Below, piece by piece: positions 1 to 7,943 of a DNA stretch of 13,516 nucleotides. Source of the DNA: an uncultured Erysipelotrichaceae bacterium (GTDB lineage Bacteria > Bacillota_I > Bacilli_A > RF39 > UBA660); contig CADCRC010000117.1 of NCBI GenBank assembly GCA_902803795.1, positions 1 through 13,516 of the forward strand. The letters run 5' to 3'. Position 1 is the stretch's first letter; every line of letters starts with the position of its first letter. A program made the translations under genes and the position numbers. The notes beneath the pieces are model-generated. The model saw only the letters and a list, made by a program, of their open reading frames with translations. It had not been told where the DNA came from and did no database searches.

Positions 1-834
1 ACTACATATAAAGTGGGTGGAATAGCAAAATATGTAATATATCCATATGATGTAGATAGATTAATAGATTTAATGCATTATTTAAAAAATAATAATATAA
101 AGCACAAAGTAATAGGTAATGGTTCAAATCTAATATTTAGTGACAATTTATATGATGGTGTATTAATAAAACTATCTAACTTTGATAAAGTAAAATTCTA
201 CTACAATAAAATAGATGTAGAAGCAGGTTTTTCATTACCTAAATTATGTCAAATGGCAGCAAAAAAATCGCTAACAGGTTTGGAATTTGCAAGTGGAATA
301 CCTGGAACAATAGGTGGAGCAATCTACATGAATGCAGGTGCATATAAATCAGATATGGGATACATTGTAGTAGATGTTAGAGTACTAACTCCAGACTATA
401 GAATAATAACTCTTGTAAATAAAGAATTAGATTATCATTATAGATCATCTTTCTTTCAAACACATAAAGGCTATATTATATTAGATGCTACAATAAGACT
501 AAAAAAAGGAAAAAGAGAATTAATAGAAGAAGTAATGGAAGATAGACGCAGAAGAAGAATAGAAACTCAGCCACTAGAATATCCTTGTGCAGGTTCAGTA
601 TTTAGAAATCCAGAAAACAATTTTGCTGGAAAACTAATTGAAGACTTAAATTTAAAAGGATATACAATAGGTGGAGCAAAAATATCAGAAAAGCATGCAA
701 ACTTCATAATCAATTATAATAATGCTACAGGAGAAGATGTAAAAAAATTAATTGAATTAATTCAAAATAAAGTAGAAAAAAAATATAATATAAAACTACA
801 TTTAGAACAAGAACTTGTAAATTGGGAGAAATAA
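1..834 (+). CDS. murB: UDP-N-acetylenolpyruvoylglucosamine reductase, 5' end missing
   Basis: Cytoplasmic FAD enzyme that uses NADPH to reduce UDP-GlcNAc-enolpyruvate to UDP-MurNAc, the second committed step of peptidoglycan precursor synthesis. The reading frame is open to base 1 and reads TTYKVGGIA, the usual N-terminal MurB motif, so the GTG at 13 is an internal valine codon and the true start lies left of the window. Visible motifs are GNGSNLIFSD and ASGIPGTIGGAIYMNAGAY (FAD binding), YRSSFFQ, AGSVFRNP carrying the catalytic serine, and the terminal LEQELV that should carry the catalytic glutamate. The lack of an extra insertion between these motifs suggests a type II enzyme. It ends in TAA one base before the ftsQ start, and the Shine-Dalgarno site for ftsQ (GGGAG, about 824) lies in its last codons, so the two are probably translationally coupled, as in many division/cell-wall clusters. 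Confidence 0.95.
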   Translation, partial: TTYKVGGIAKYVIYPYDVDRLIDLMHYLKNNNIKHKVIGNGSNLIFSDNLYDGVLIKLSNFDKVKFYYNKIDVEAGFSLPKLCQMAAKKSLTGLEFASGIPGTIGGAIYMNAGAYKSDMGYIVVDVRVLTPDYRIITLVNKELDYHYRSSFFQTHKGYIILDATIRLKKGKRELIEEVMEDRRRRRIETQPLEYPCAGSVFRNPENNFAGKLIEDLNLKGYTIGGAKISEKHANFIINYNNATGEDVKKLIELIQNKVEKKYNIKLHLEQELVNWEK

Positions 835-835
835 A

Positions 836-1525
836 ATGGCAATGATAAAACGTAAAAAATTAAAGTTAAAAGTTTTGCCAACAATAATACTAATCTCAAT
901 TATTTTAATAGTAGGAATACTAATATATTCATTATTTTACATACCAATAAAAAATATAATAATAAAAGGAAATAATTACTTAAACGATGATTATATATTA
1001 GAAATAACAAATCTTAAGAATTATCCTTCTATTATGAAATATTCAAATAAAACACTTGAAAAAAAGCTAAAAAAATCAATATATATTAAAGAAGCAAAAA
1101 TAAAAAAGGATTTTTATCATATAGTAAAAATACAAATAAAAGAAAATAAACCATTATTTATATATAGAACTAATAATTCAATAGTATTTGAAGATAATAG
1201 ACAAGAATCTAAAGATAAGATAACAACATATTTTTCACTTCCAACTCTAATAAATGAAACACCAAATGATAAATTAAATATATTAACTAGTTGTATGAAA
1301 AAAACTAAAAAAACAATATTAAATAACATATCTGAGATTAAATATGAACCAGTTAAATTAGATGAAGATAGATTTTTATTATTGATGAATGATAAAAATG
1401 AAATATATATTACTCTAACAAAATGTAATAAATTAAACTATTATAATGAAATACTAAAACAATTAGAAAATAAACATGGTATATTATATTTAGATAGTGG
1501 AAACTACTTTGAAATAAAAGAATAA
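836..1525 (+). CDS. ftsQ: Cell division protein FtsQ/DivIB
   Basis: Bitopic divisome protein that, in the known family, joins FtsL and FtsB/DivIC to link septal peptidoglycan synthesis to the Z ring. The 229 residues show a short basic cytoplasmic tail (KRKKLKLK), one transmembrane helix at about residues 14-35, then a POTRA-like domain at about 38-105 beginning IKNIIIKGNNYL, and a poorly conserved extracytoplasmic beta domain ending YLDSGNYFEIKE. Length and layout fit the family, and the position directly after murB is the classical one. ATG at 836 is preferred because GGGAG sits just upstream; a second in-frame ATG at 842 would change only two residues. In Bacillus the next genes would be ftsA and ftsZ. 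Here a pyrophosphatase follows, so the cluster is rearranged. The protein diverges strongly after the POTRA domain, which is normal for FtsQ. Confidence 0.85.
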   Translation: MAMIKRKKLKLKVLPTIILISIILIVGILIYSLFYIPIKNIIIKGNNYLNDDYILEITNLKNYPSIMKYSNKTLEKKLKKSIYIKEAKIKKDFYHIVKIQIKENKPLFIYRTNNSIVFEDNRQESKDKITTYFSLPTLINETPNDKLNILTSCMKKTKKTILNNISEIKYEPVKLDEDRFLLLMNDKNEIYITLTKCNKLNYYNEILKQLENKHGILYLDSGNYFEIKE

Positions 1526-1527
1526 AT

Positions 1528-1536
1528 GGGAGGGAG
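1528..1536 (+). promoter_or_regulatory. Shine-Dalgarno site fixing the pyrophosphatase start
   Basis: GGGAGGGAG lies between an upstream in-frame ATG at 1526 and the ATGs at 1538 and 1541. A ribosome bound here would initiate at 1541 (7 bases after GGAGG) or 1538, and cannot use 1526. Starting at 1541 gives MKKTYIFGHKKPDTDA, which matches the usual N-terminus of family II pyrophosphatases. Confidence 0.8.
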
Positions 1537-1540
1537 TATG

Positions 1541-3154
1541 ATGAAAAAAACTTATATTTTTGGTCATAAAAAGCCAGATACAGATGCGGTAATGTCCGCA
1601 ATAGCTCTATCTTACTTAAAAAATGTACAAGGAGAAAATACAGAACCTAGAATATTAAGTGATACAAACAAAGAAACTAAATTTGCTTTAGAATATTTTA
1701 ATATTAAAACACCTCTATATTTAAATGATGTTAAACTTCAAATAAAAGATGTTAACTATCATAAAGATGTAATGATAAATGAAAATGATTCAATATATAG
1801 TGGATATGAATATATGGCAAAACAAGAATTAACAGGATTACCAGTTATAAATAATGATAAACAAGTAACAGGATTACTTACAGTTAAAGATTTAGCATAT
1901 AATATAATTAATGATGATATAGAAAAACTAAATACATCATATAAAAATATTTTATATGTTCTAAAAGCAGAAGAATTATTAAAATATGATGAAGAAATAA
2001 CAGGAAATATAATAGTCGCAAGTTATAGATCAACAACATTTATGTCATATATTAAATTAGATGAAACATCAATTCTAATAGTAGGAGATAGACATTCTAT
2101 TATAGAATATGCAATACAATCAAAAATAAAATTAATTATTCTAACAGGTAATGCATTTATAAAAGATGAACATATAAAGCTAGCTAAAGATAATAAAGTA
2201 AATATAATAAGAACACCATATAGTTCATATCATGTAGCAAAACTAATTAATACAACAAATTATATAAAAGATTTAGTAGGATGTGAGAATCCAACATGTT
2301 TTGTTAATACAGATTATGTAGATGATTTTATAGATATTAATAATAGACTTAAACATACAAATTATCCAATAGTAAATAAAGATAATAAATGTTTAGGTAT
2401 GCTTAAAATAACTGATTTATCTGATAAGAATCCAAAAAATGTAATACTTGTAGATCACAATGAATTACTTCAATCAGCAGATGGACTACAAGAAGCAAAT
2501 ATACTTGAAATAATAGATCATCATAATGTTGGAAGTATTACAACAAATACACCAATTAATTTTAGAAATATGTCAGTAGGATCAACTTCTACAATTATAT
2601 ATTTATTATATAAAGAACAAAAAATAGAAATACCAAAACAAATTGCAGGTGCATTAATTTCAGGTATATTATCAGATACTCTAATTCTAAATAGTCCAAC
2701 TACAACAAAAATTGATATAGAAGCAACAAAAAACTTGTCAAAAATATTAGAAATAGATTATAATAAATATGGTATGGAATTGTTAAAAGCAGGAACATCA
2801 CTTGATAATATGGATTATACAGATGTCTTATACAATGATTTTAAAATATATAACATTAATAATAAAACATTTGCATTATCACAGTTTTTAACATTAAATT
2901 TTAATGATATTAAAAAAGACATATCAGAATATATTGAAACATTAAATGAGATTGCACAAGCAAATCACTATGAACTTGTAGCATTATATGTTACAGATAT
3001 AATTAAAAAAGGTAGTTATATAATTTATAATGAAAAAGCCAAAAACTACATTGATATAGCATATCAAAGAGAAATAAAACAAGGTGAATTCATAGAAAAT
3101 TGTATATCAAGAAAAAAACACATAGTTCCATTAATAATGGATATATTTGAGTAG
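1541..3154 (+). CDS. ppaC: Manganese-dependent inorganic pyrophosphatase with CBS/DRTGG regulatory insert
   Basis: Family II (DHH) pyrophosphatase that hydrolyses pyrophosphate to two phosphates in the cytoplasm. From ATG 1541 it has 537 residues, much longer than plain PpaC (about 310) because of a regulatory insert. Metal ligands are visible: H9, D13 and D15 in GHKKPDTDA, D305 in VDHNE, H327 and H328 in DHHNVGS, and D379 in ILSDT. The DHHA2 domain ends with SRKKHIVPLI. The insert carries CBS1 (about 65-122), a DRTGG-type domain (about 150-250, with EEITGNIIVAS and IVGDR) and CBS2 (about 250-300). In characterised clostridial relatives this insert binds adenine nucleotides (AMP inhibits, diadenosine polyphosphates activate), so similar control is likely. 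The stop is TAG, 13 bases before the next gene. It may pull forward pyrophosphate-releasing steps, but its link to the neighbouring envelope genes is only positional. Confidence 0.93.
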   Translation: MKKTYIFGHKKPDTDAVMSAIALSYLKNVQGENTEPRILSDTNKETKFALEYFNIKTPLYLNDVKLQIKDVNYHKDVMINENDSIYSGYEYMAKQELTGLPVINNDKQVTGLLTVKDLAYNIINDDIEKLNTSYKNILYVLKAEELLKYDEEITGNIIVASYRSTTFMSYIKLDETSILIVGDRHSIIEYAIQSKIKLIILTGNAFIKDEHIKLAKDNKVNIIRTPYSSYHVAKLINTTNYIKDLVGCENPTCFVNTDYVDDFIDINNRLKHTNYPIVNKDNKCLGMLKITDLSDKNPKNVILVDHNELLQSADGLQEANILEIIDHHNVGSITTNTPINFRNMSVGSTSTIIYLLYKEQKIEIPKQIAGALISGILSDTLILNSPTTTKIDIEATKNLSKILEIDYNKYGMELLKAGTSLDNMDYTDVLYNDFKIYNINNKTFALSQFLTLNFNDIKKDISEYIETLNEIAQANHYELVALYVTDIIKKGSYIIYNEKAKNYIDIAYQREIKQGEFIENCISRKKHIVPLIMDIFE

Positions 3155-3162
3155 AAAAGAGG
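3155..3162 (+). promoter_or_regulatory. Shine-Dalgarno site fixing the COG2426 gene start
   Basis: AAAAGAGG ends five bases before ATG 3168. It argues against the longer reading from TTG 3147, which would overlap the pyrophosphatase and add seven residues upstream of an otherwise canonical N-terminus. Confidence 0.75.
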
Positions 3163-3167
3163 TATCA

Positions 3168-3635
3168 ATGTTTTTAAAATATTTAATAGTTTTCTTTGTA
3201 TCTATGATTCCAATTATTGAACTAAGAGGAGCTATTCCAATAGCTGTAGGAATGAAACTTCCAACTATACCATCATTCATTATTGCTATAATAGGAAATA
3301 TGGTTCCAGTACCATTTATATTTTTGTTTGCAAGAAGAATACTAGAATGGGGTAAAGACAAAAAAATAATAGGAGGAATATGCAACTTTTTTCTAAAAAA
3401 AGGAACTAAAGCTGGAGATAAATTAGAAAAAAATATGGGAAAAGGATTGTTTATAGCACTAATGTTATTTGTAGGAATACCATTACCTGGAACAGGTGCT
3501 TGGACAGGAACACTAGCAGCAAGTTTATTAGATTTTGATTTTAAAAAAACAACAATTTCTGTTTTAGCAGGAGTGTTATTAGCAGGAATAATAATGATGA
3601 GCCTATCTATACTAGGTATTAATATATTTTCTTAA
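3168..3635 (+). CDS. COG2426 family small integral membrane protein (putative small multidrug exporter)
   Basis: A 155-residue polytopic membrane protein of the COG2426 / Sm_multidrug_ex family, annotated by tradition as a small multidrug exporter. To my knowledge the function is not firmly established. The family hallmarks are present: PIIELRGAIPIA at about residues 15-26 and FVGIPLPGTGAWTGTLAASLL at about 101-121. Hydrophobic segments lie at about 4-26, 33-57, 94-121 and 127-150, with a basic cytoplasmic-type stretch (RRILEWGKDKK, and lysines at 77-92) between. Start ATG 3168 is chosen from the Shine-Dalgarno spacing. It sits 11 bases upstream of uppP, and the uppP Shine-Dalgarno overlaps its TAA stop, so the two are likely coupled. 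This pairing suggests, without proof, a role near lipid-carrier or envelope transport. Confidence 0.8.
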   Translation: MFLKYLIVFFVSMIPIIELRGAIPIAVGMKLPTIPSFIIAIIGNMVPVPFIFLFARRILEWGKDKKIIGGICNFFLKKGTKAGDKLEKNMGKGLFIALMLFVGIPLPGTGAWTGTLAASLLDFDFKKTTISVLAGVLLAGIIMMSLSILGINIFS

Positions 3636-3646
3636 GGAGGAAAAAA

Positions 3647-4462
3647 ATGAGTATATTAGAAATAATTATTTTAGGAATTGTACAAGGAATTGCGGAGTTC
3701 TTACCAATTTCATCATCCGCACATTTAATAATATTTAGAAATGTTTTTGGAATAGGTGCAGGTATGCCACAAGATATGGAACTTGCATTTGATATAGCAC
3801 TTCACTTTGGAACATTGCTTTCAATAATAGTATTTTTCTTAGAAGATTTCTTAAAAGTAGTAGGGGATGGATTGACAAAAGGAACAAAAACAAAAGAAGG
3901 AAGATTATTTTGGAATTTGATTATTGCAACTATACCAGCTGCAATATTTGGAGTATTATTTGAAGATATAATAGAAGATTTTGTAAGAGACAAATATATA
4001 TTAATCGCAATTGCTTTAGCATTCATGGGTATTATAATATATATATGTGATATGAAAGGTAAACAAAAAAAAGATGTATATAAAGTAGATAAAAAAGATT
4101 CACTTAAAATAGGACTTGCACAAGTATTTGCTTTAATACCAGGATTTTCTAGAAGTGGAACAACAATTTCTGCCGCAAGATTACTTGGCGTTAAAAGAGA
4201 AGATGCTGCTAAATTTTCATTTTTCATGAGCGTACCAGTTGTTGCTGGTGCAGTAGTACTAAAACTAATTCATAAGGAGACATGGACAATAATAATGGCT
4301 AATGCAACTACATTTATAATAGGAATATTAATATCATACATAATAGGATTATTAGTAATTAAATTCTTATTAAAATATTTAGATAATCATAATTTCAAAA
4401 TATTTATGATATATAGAGTAGTAATAGCAATCATAGTAATTATTTTTGTACTAGTAAAATAA
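3647..4462 (+). CDS. uppP: Undecaprenyl-diphosphatase (BacA/UppP)
   Basis: Polytopic membrane phosphatase that converts undecaprenyl diphosphate, released by peptidoglycan polymerisation, to undecaprenyl phosphate for a new lipid II cycle. It also confers bacitracin tolerance. The 271 residues match the family length. Signature 1 is QGIAEFLPISSSAH (Q13, E17, S23 and H26 correspond to E17, E21, S27 and H30 of the E. coli enzyme). Signature 2 is PGFSRSG (165-171) with the essential arginine R169, followed by SFFMSVPVVAGA. About eight hydrophobic segments are visible, with a charged loop near 136-152. A near-perfect AAGGAGG (3634-3640) precedes ATG 3647, the strongest ribosome site in the window, so high expression is plausible. 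It acts on the same pathway as murB upstream. Confidence 0.96.
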   Translation: MSILEIIILGIVQGIAEFLPISSSAHLIIFRNVFGIGAGMPQDMELAFDIALHFGTLLSIIVFFLEDFLKVVGDGLTKGTKTKEGRLFWNLIIATIPAAIFGVLFEDIIEDFVRDKYILIAIALAFMGIIIYICDMKGKQKKDVYKVDKKDSLKIGLAQVFALIPGFSRSGTTISAARLLGVKREDAAKFSFFMSVPVVAGAVVLKLIHKETWTIIMANATTFIIGILISYIIGLLVIKFLLKYLDNHNFKIFMIYRVVIAIIVIIFVLVK

Positions 4463-4463
4463 T

Positions 4464-5219
4464 ATGAAATATATATTATTATATTTTTTATTGTTCTTTA
4501 TATATTCTGTAGTAGGTTATATAACAGAAATAACATTTATTGCTATAACAAAAAATAAATTCACACTATCAAGAGGTTTTTTAGTTGGACCATATCTTCC
4601 AATATATGGAACAGGAGCACTAATAATAACACTACTATTAACTAAATATAAAAATGATTATATAGTATTATTTTTTATGTCATGTATAATATGTGGAATA
4701 ATTGAATATATGACATCATATATAATGGAAAAACTATTTAAATTAAGATGGTGGGATTATACTGATGAACCATTTAATATAAATGGAAGAATATGTTTAT
4801 CTAACATAATAGATTTTGGACTAGGAGGATTAATAATTGTAGAAATAACTAATCCAATACTATTTATTTTCTTAAAAAAAATACCAATATCAGTAATATA
4901 TATAATTTCAATAATATGCATAATAATAATGATAACAGATTACATAATAAGTATTAGAACTATAATTAATTTAGAAATAAATATAACAAATTATACTACT
5001 AAAGATTCAACAAGTATTATAAAAGAAGAAGTAAGAAAATCTTTATCCAAATATAGCATATTAAATACAAGATTAATTAATGCATTTCCAAATATAAATT
5101 TATTAGATAAAAATAATAAAAACAAAATAAAAGAAATAAAAGAAATAATTAATAAATCAAAAATAGAATATGAAAAAATAAAAAAAGAAAGAAAATTAAA
5201 AAGAAAGAACAATAGGTGA
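4464..5219 (+). CDS. CmpB-like membrane protein (putative ABC-transporter type IV family)
   Basis: Membrane protein of the family named ABC_trans_CmpB (putative ABC-transporter type IV), common in Bacillota. The function is not established and no ATPase gene is nearby. Conserved blocks are RGFLVGPYLPIYGTGA (37-52), EYMTSYIMEKLFKLRWWDY (81-99) and FNINGRICL (104-112), with about five hydrophobic helices over residues 1-165. The C-terminal 80 or so residues are hydrophilic and lysine/isoleucine-rich, probably a cytoplasmic coiled or helical tail ending in RKLKRKNNR. ATG 4464 starts one base after the uppP stop and has no recognisable Shine-Dalgarno site, so translation probably depends on ribosomes finishing uppP. 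It is the only gene in the window that ends in TGA. Under a code with TGA as tryptophan it would gain only five more residues, which gives no support for recoding. Confidence 0.78.
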   Translation: MKYILLYFLLFFIYSVVGYITEITFIAITKNKFTLSRGFLVGPYLPIYGTGALIITLLLTKYKNDYIVLFFMSCIICGIIEYMTSYIMEKLFKLRWWDYTDEPFNINGRICLSNIIDFGLGGLIIVEITNPILFIFLKKIPISVIYIISIICIIIMITDYIISIRTIINLEINITNYTTKDSTSIIKEEVRKSLSKYSILNTRLINAFPNINLLDKNNKNKIKEIKEIINKSKIEYEKIKKERKLKRKNNR

Positions 5220-5223
5220 TTAT

Positions 5224-6144
5224 ATGGAGGATAATATATCAAGATTATCATTTATAAGAAAAGTAAATGATGAGGCATTTGAACAATTAAAACAAATGCA
5301 TGAAGAAGGTAATTTAGAATTCGCAAAAACACTAGACATAGATATAGAAACATTATGGGATGATAGGACATATAACATAATAAAGAACTACGATATTTAC
5401 TCAGTTAGAATAGCAAACGAAAAATATAAATTAACTCAAAAAGATTATGATAGATTAAAATTTGTATCTAAGATAATATTTGTAGATTATTATGATAAAA
5501 ATATAGTAAAAGACAATAATCCAGGAATAATACCACAAAATAATATGTATAAAATGGGTATAGAAAAAGAAAGCCCAGAAAAAAATAGTAACTATTATTA
5601 TACATTTCATATAACAAAAAAACTAAGAGATTTTGAAATAGAAAATATTATTAGAAAGCTAAATAGATTTAATGACAAAAATATATTAACAGAATTACAA
5701 ATAGATATATATGAAATAAATTATGTATATAAGTTAATAAAAACATTAAAAGAAAAAGGTTTAAATGATAGTACTAAAATAAGCTTAATAGGATATGAAG
5801 AAGAAGATAAAATTAATATAGAAAAATATGATATAATATCTAACTATAACAATCCAACATATATACTTTCAACAGATTATTATCCAGAATTAGAAGCAAT
5901 GAAAACAAGTTATTATATAGAATATATAGAATATTTTTTAGATACAGTACAAAAATATGAATTAAAAAAATATGTAAATTATTTAAAAGAGTTACATCTA
6001 AAACCAAATGAAATAATAGTAAAATTAGTTGAGTTATTAGAACAAATAGAAGATGAGAAAAAAAATATACCACAAGAGGTAGTAGATGAAGCAAAAAGAT
6101 TAGAAAAAAAACTAAATGAGTTAACTGATAAAAAGACAAAATAA
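5224..6144 (+). CDS. Unrecognised soluble protein, 306 residues
   Basis: I do not recognise this family. AGGTGA (5214-5219, overlapping the previous stop) gives a good ribosome site for ATG 5224, and the close packing between genes supports it being real. The protein has no signal peptide, no membrane helix and no cysteine. It is rich in tyrosine, lysine, isoleucine and asparagine. The first 50 residues look helical and acidic (EAFEQLKQMHEEG). The middle (about 125-200) alternates predicted strands and helices (YYTFHITKKL, TELQIDIYEI, TKISLIGYEEED), which could be an alpha/beta fold. The last 75 residues are strongly helical and charged, ending VVDEAKRLEKKLNELTDKK, possibly a coiled coil for self-association. 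Its position between a membrane gene and uvrC gives no clear hint of function. A lineage-restricted protein is the best description. Confidence 0.75.
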   Translation: MEDNISRLSFIRKVNDEAFEQLKQMHEEGNLEFAKTLDIDIETLWDDRTYNIIKNYDIYSVRIANEKYKLTQKDYDRLKFVSKIIFVDYYDKNIVKDNNPGIIPQNNMYKMGIEKESPEKNSNYYYTFHITKKLRDFEIENIIRKLNRFNDKNILTELQIDIYEINYVYKLIKTLKEKGLNDSTKISLIGYEEEDKINIEKYDIISNYNNPTYILSTDYYPELEAMKTSYYIEYIEYFLDTVQKYELKKYVNYLKELHLKPNEIIVKLVELLEQIEDEKKNIPQEVVDEAKRLEKKLNELTDKKTK

Positions 6145-6165
6145 AAAAATAGGGGGATCTGGTTT

Positions 6166-7929
6166 ATGAAAGATTTTAAAGATAAATTATCACGTGTTCC
6201 AGATAAACCTGGATCATACCAGATGAAAAACAAAGATGGTCTTGTTATATATGTTGGAAAAGCAAAAAATCTAAAAAAAAGATTAAAAAGCTATTTTACA
6301 GGAAGAGTAACAGGTAAAACAAAAGCATTAGTATCAAATATAGATGATTTTGATTATATAGTAACAGATAGTGAATTAGAAGCATTTATATTAGAAATAA
6401 CTCTAATACATAAATATAATCCAAAATACAATATAATGCTTAAAGATGATAAATCATATCCATATATAGAACTATCTAATGATAAATATCCAACACTTAA
6501 AATAATAAGAAATCATAGAAGAAAAAAAGTAAATGGTAGATTATTTGGACCATATCCATCAAGTTATATGGCAAGACAAACAGTAGACATAATAAATAGA
6601 ATGTACCCATTAAGAAAATGTAAAAACATGAAAAAAAATTTATGCCTATATTATCATTTAGGACAATGTTTAGGATATTGTGTTAAAGAAATAGACCAAG
6701 AAATAATAAATAATATAAAAAAAGAAATAACGAGCTCTTTAAATGGAGATACAAAAATAGTAGAAGATAAAATAAATATAGATTATGATAACGCAATAAA
6801 AACATTAAACTTTGAAAGAGCAAAAGAACTAAATGATATGAAATATGCTATAGAGACTACTATTAAAAAACAAAAAATAGATTTAAAAAACAAAGAAAAT
6901 TGTGATATTATTAATTATTTTACAGATAATAACTATATATCAATAGAAATATTTTTTATAAGATCAGGATTATTATTTGGAAAAAGCAATAAAATATTTA
7001 GTTTTATAGATGATTCAAATGAACAAGTATTGGAATATATAATTAAATTTTATGAAAAAAACGAATTACCTAATAAATTATACTTATGTGATAGTATAGA
7101 TAAAGAACTATTAAGCAATTATCTAAAAGTTGAAATATTAACACCACAAAAAGGTAATATGAAACAACTACTTGACTTATCATATGAGAATGCTAAAGAC
7201 AGTTTATTGTCTCAAGAAAAGAAAATAAGTCATGATGAAGAAGAAAGACAAAAGGCATTAAATGAATTATCAAAATTACTAAATGTAGAAAATGTATCTA
7301 GAATGGAATCGTTTGATAACTCACATCTATTTGGTACATTTTATGTAGGTGGAATGGTTGTATTTGAAGATTTTCTTCCATTAAGACAAGAATATAGAAA
7401 ATTCAAATTACAAAATGATATAAAAGATGACCTATCTGCAATGAAAGAAGTTTTATATAGAAGATATTTTAGAATGATAAAAGACAATCTTCAAAAACCA
7501 GACTTAATTGTAATGGATGGAGGAAAAACTCAAATAGAAGTTGCAAAAGAAATACTAGATAGTTTAGGACTTAATATAGAAATAATTGGACTAGTCAAAG
7601 ATGATAAACATAAAACAAATCATATAATGAATAAAAACTATGAAATATTAAATGTACCAAAAGATAGTAGTCTATTTTTATTTTTAACAAGAATACAAGA
7701 TGAAGTACATAGATATGCAATAGAATATCATAGAAATATAAAAGCACAAGGAGCATTAAAATCAACACTTGATTTTGCCCCAGGAATAGGTGAAAAAAAG
7801 AAAAAATTACTAATGAAACAATTTGGAAGTCTAAAAAAAATAAAAGAAGCAACTATTGAAGAACTAGCTCTAGTCGTAGGACAAAAGGAATCAGAAATAC
7901 TATACAATTATTTAAAAGAAAACGAATAA
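6166..7929 (+). CDS. uvrC: UvrABC system protein C (excision nuclease subunit)
   Basis: Nuclease subunit of nucleotide excision repair: it joins the UvrB-DNA complex and cuts on both sides of a lesion. The 587 residues match the family. The N-terminal GIY-YIG domain (about 10-95) shows PGSYQMK, VIYVGKAKNLKKRLKSYF and the probable catalytic glutamate E77 in LEAFILE. Four cysteines (C152, C160, C168, C172) sit where the E. coli protein carries its reported iron-sulfur cluster. A UVR motif (YDNAIKTLNFERAKELNDM, about 207-225) contacts UvrB. The RNase H-like C-terminal nuclease includes MESFDNSH, PDLIVMDGGKTQ and GLVKDDKHKT, and a helix-hairpin-helix follows (FAPGIGEKKKKLLMKQFGSL). Start ATG 6166 follows AGGGGGAT at 6151-6158. 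It stands 14 bases before the pilin gene and shares the run with mutL. uvrA and uvrB are not in the window. Confidence 0.97.
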   Translation: MKDFKDKLSRVPDKPGSYQMKNKDGLVIYVGKAKNLKKRLKSYFTGRVTGKTKALVSNIDDFDYIVTDSELEAFILEITLIHKYNPKYNIMLKDDKSYPYIELSNDKYPTLKIIRNHRRKKVNGRLFGPYPSSYMARQTVDIINRMYPLRKCKNMKKNLCLYYHLGQCLGYCVKEIDQEIINNIKKEITSSLNGDTKIVEDKINIDYDNAIKTLNFERAKELNDMKYAIETTIKKQKIDLKNKENCDIINYFTDNNYISIEIFFIRSGLLFGKSNKIFSFIDDSNEQVLEYIIKFYEKNELPNKLYLCDSIDKELLSNYLKVEILTPQKGNMKQLLDLSYENAKDSLLSQEKKISHDEEERQKALNELSKLLNVENVSRMESFDNSHLFGTFYVGGMVVFEDFLPLRQEYRKFKLQNDIKDDLSAMKEVLYRRYFRMIKDNLQKPDLIVMDGGKTQIEVAKEILDSLGLNIEIIGLVKDDKHKTNHIMNKNYEILNVPKDSSLFLFLTRIQDEVHRYAIEYHRNIKAQGALKSTLDFAPGIGEKKKKLLMKQFGSLKKIKEATIEELALVVGQKESEILYNYLKENE

Positions 7930-7943
7930 AAAGCAGGTGAAAT

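Noticed and set aside
13..834. MurB read as a complete gene starting at GTG 13
   Set aside because: The frame stays open to base 1 and the upstream codons give TTYK, continuing the standard TTYKVGG motif. The GTG is an internal valine and the gene is cut by the window edge.
3802..4227. 141-residue minus-strand frame opposite uppP
   Set aside because: It mirrors the conserved uppP coding sequence, has no ribosome site I can see and no recognisable motif; a compositional shadow.
5217..5232. TGA read as tryptophan, as in Mollicutes
   Set aside because: Conserved tryptophans throughout are TGG, and no recognised gene contains an internal TGA. Reading through here adds only five residues.
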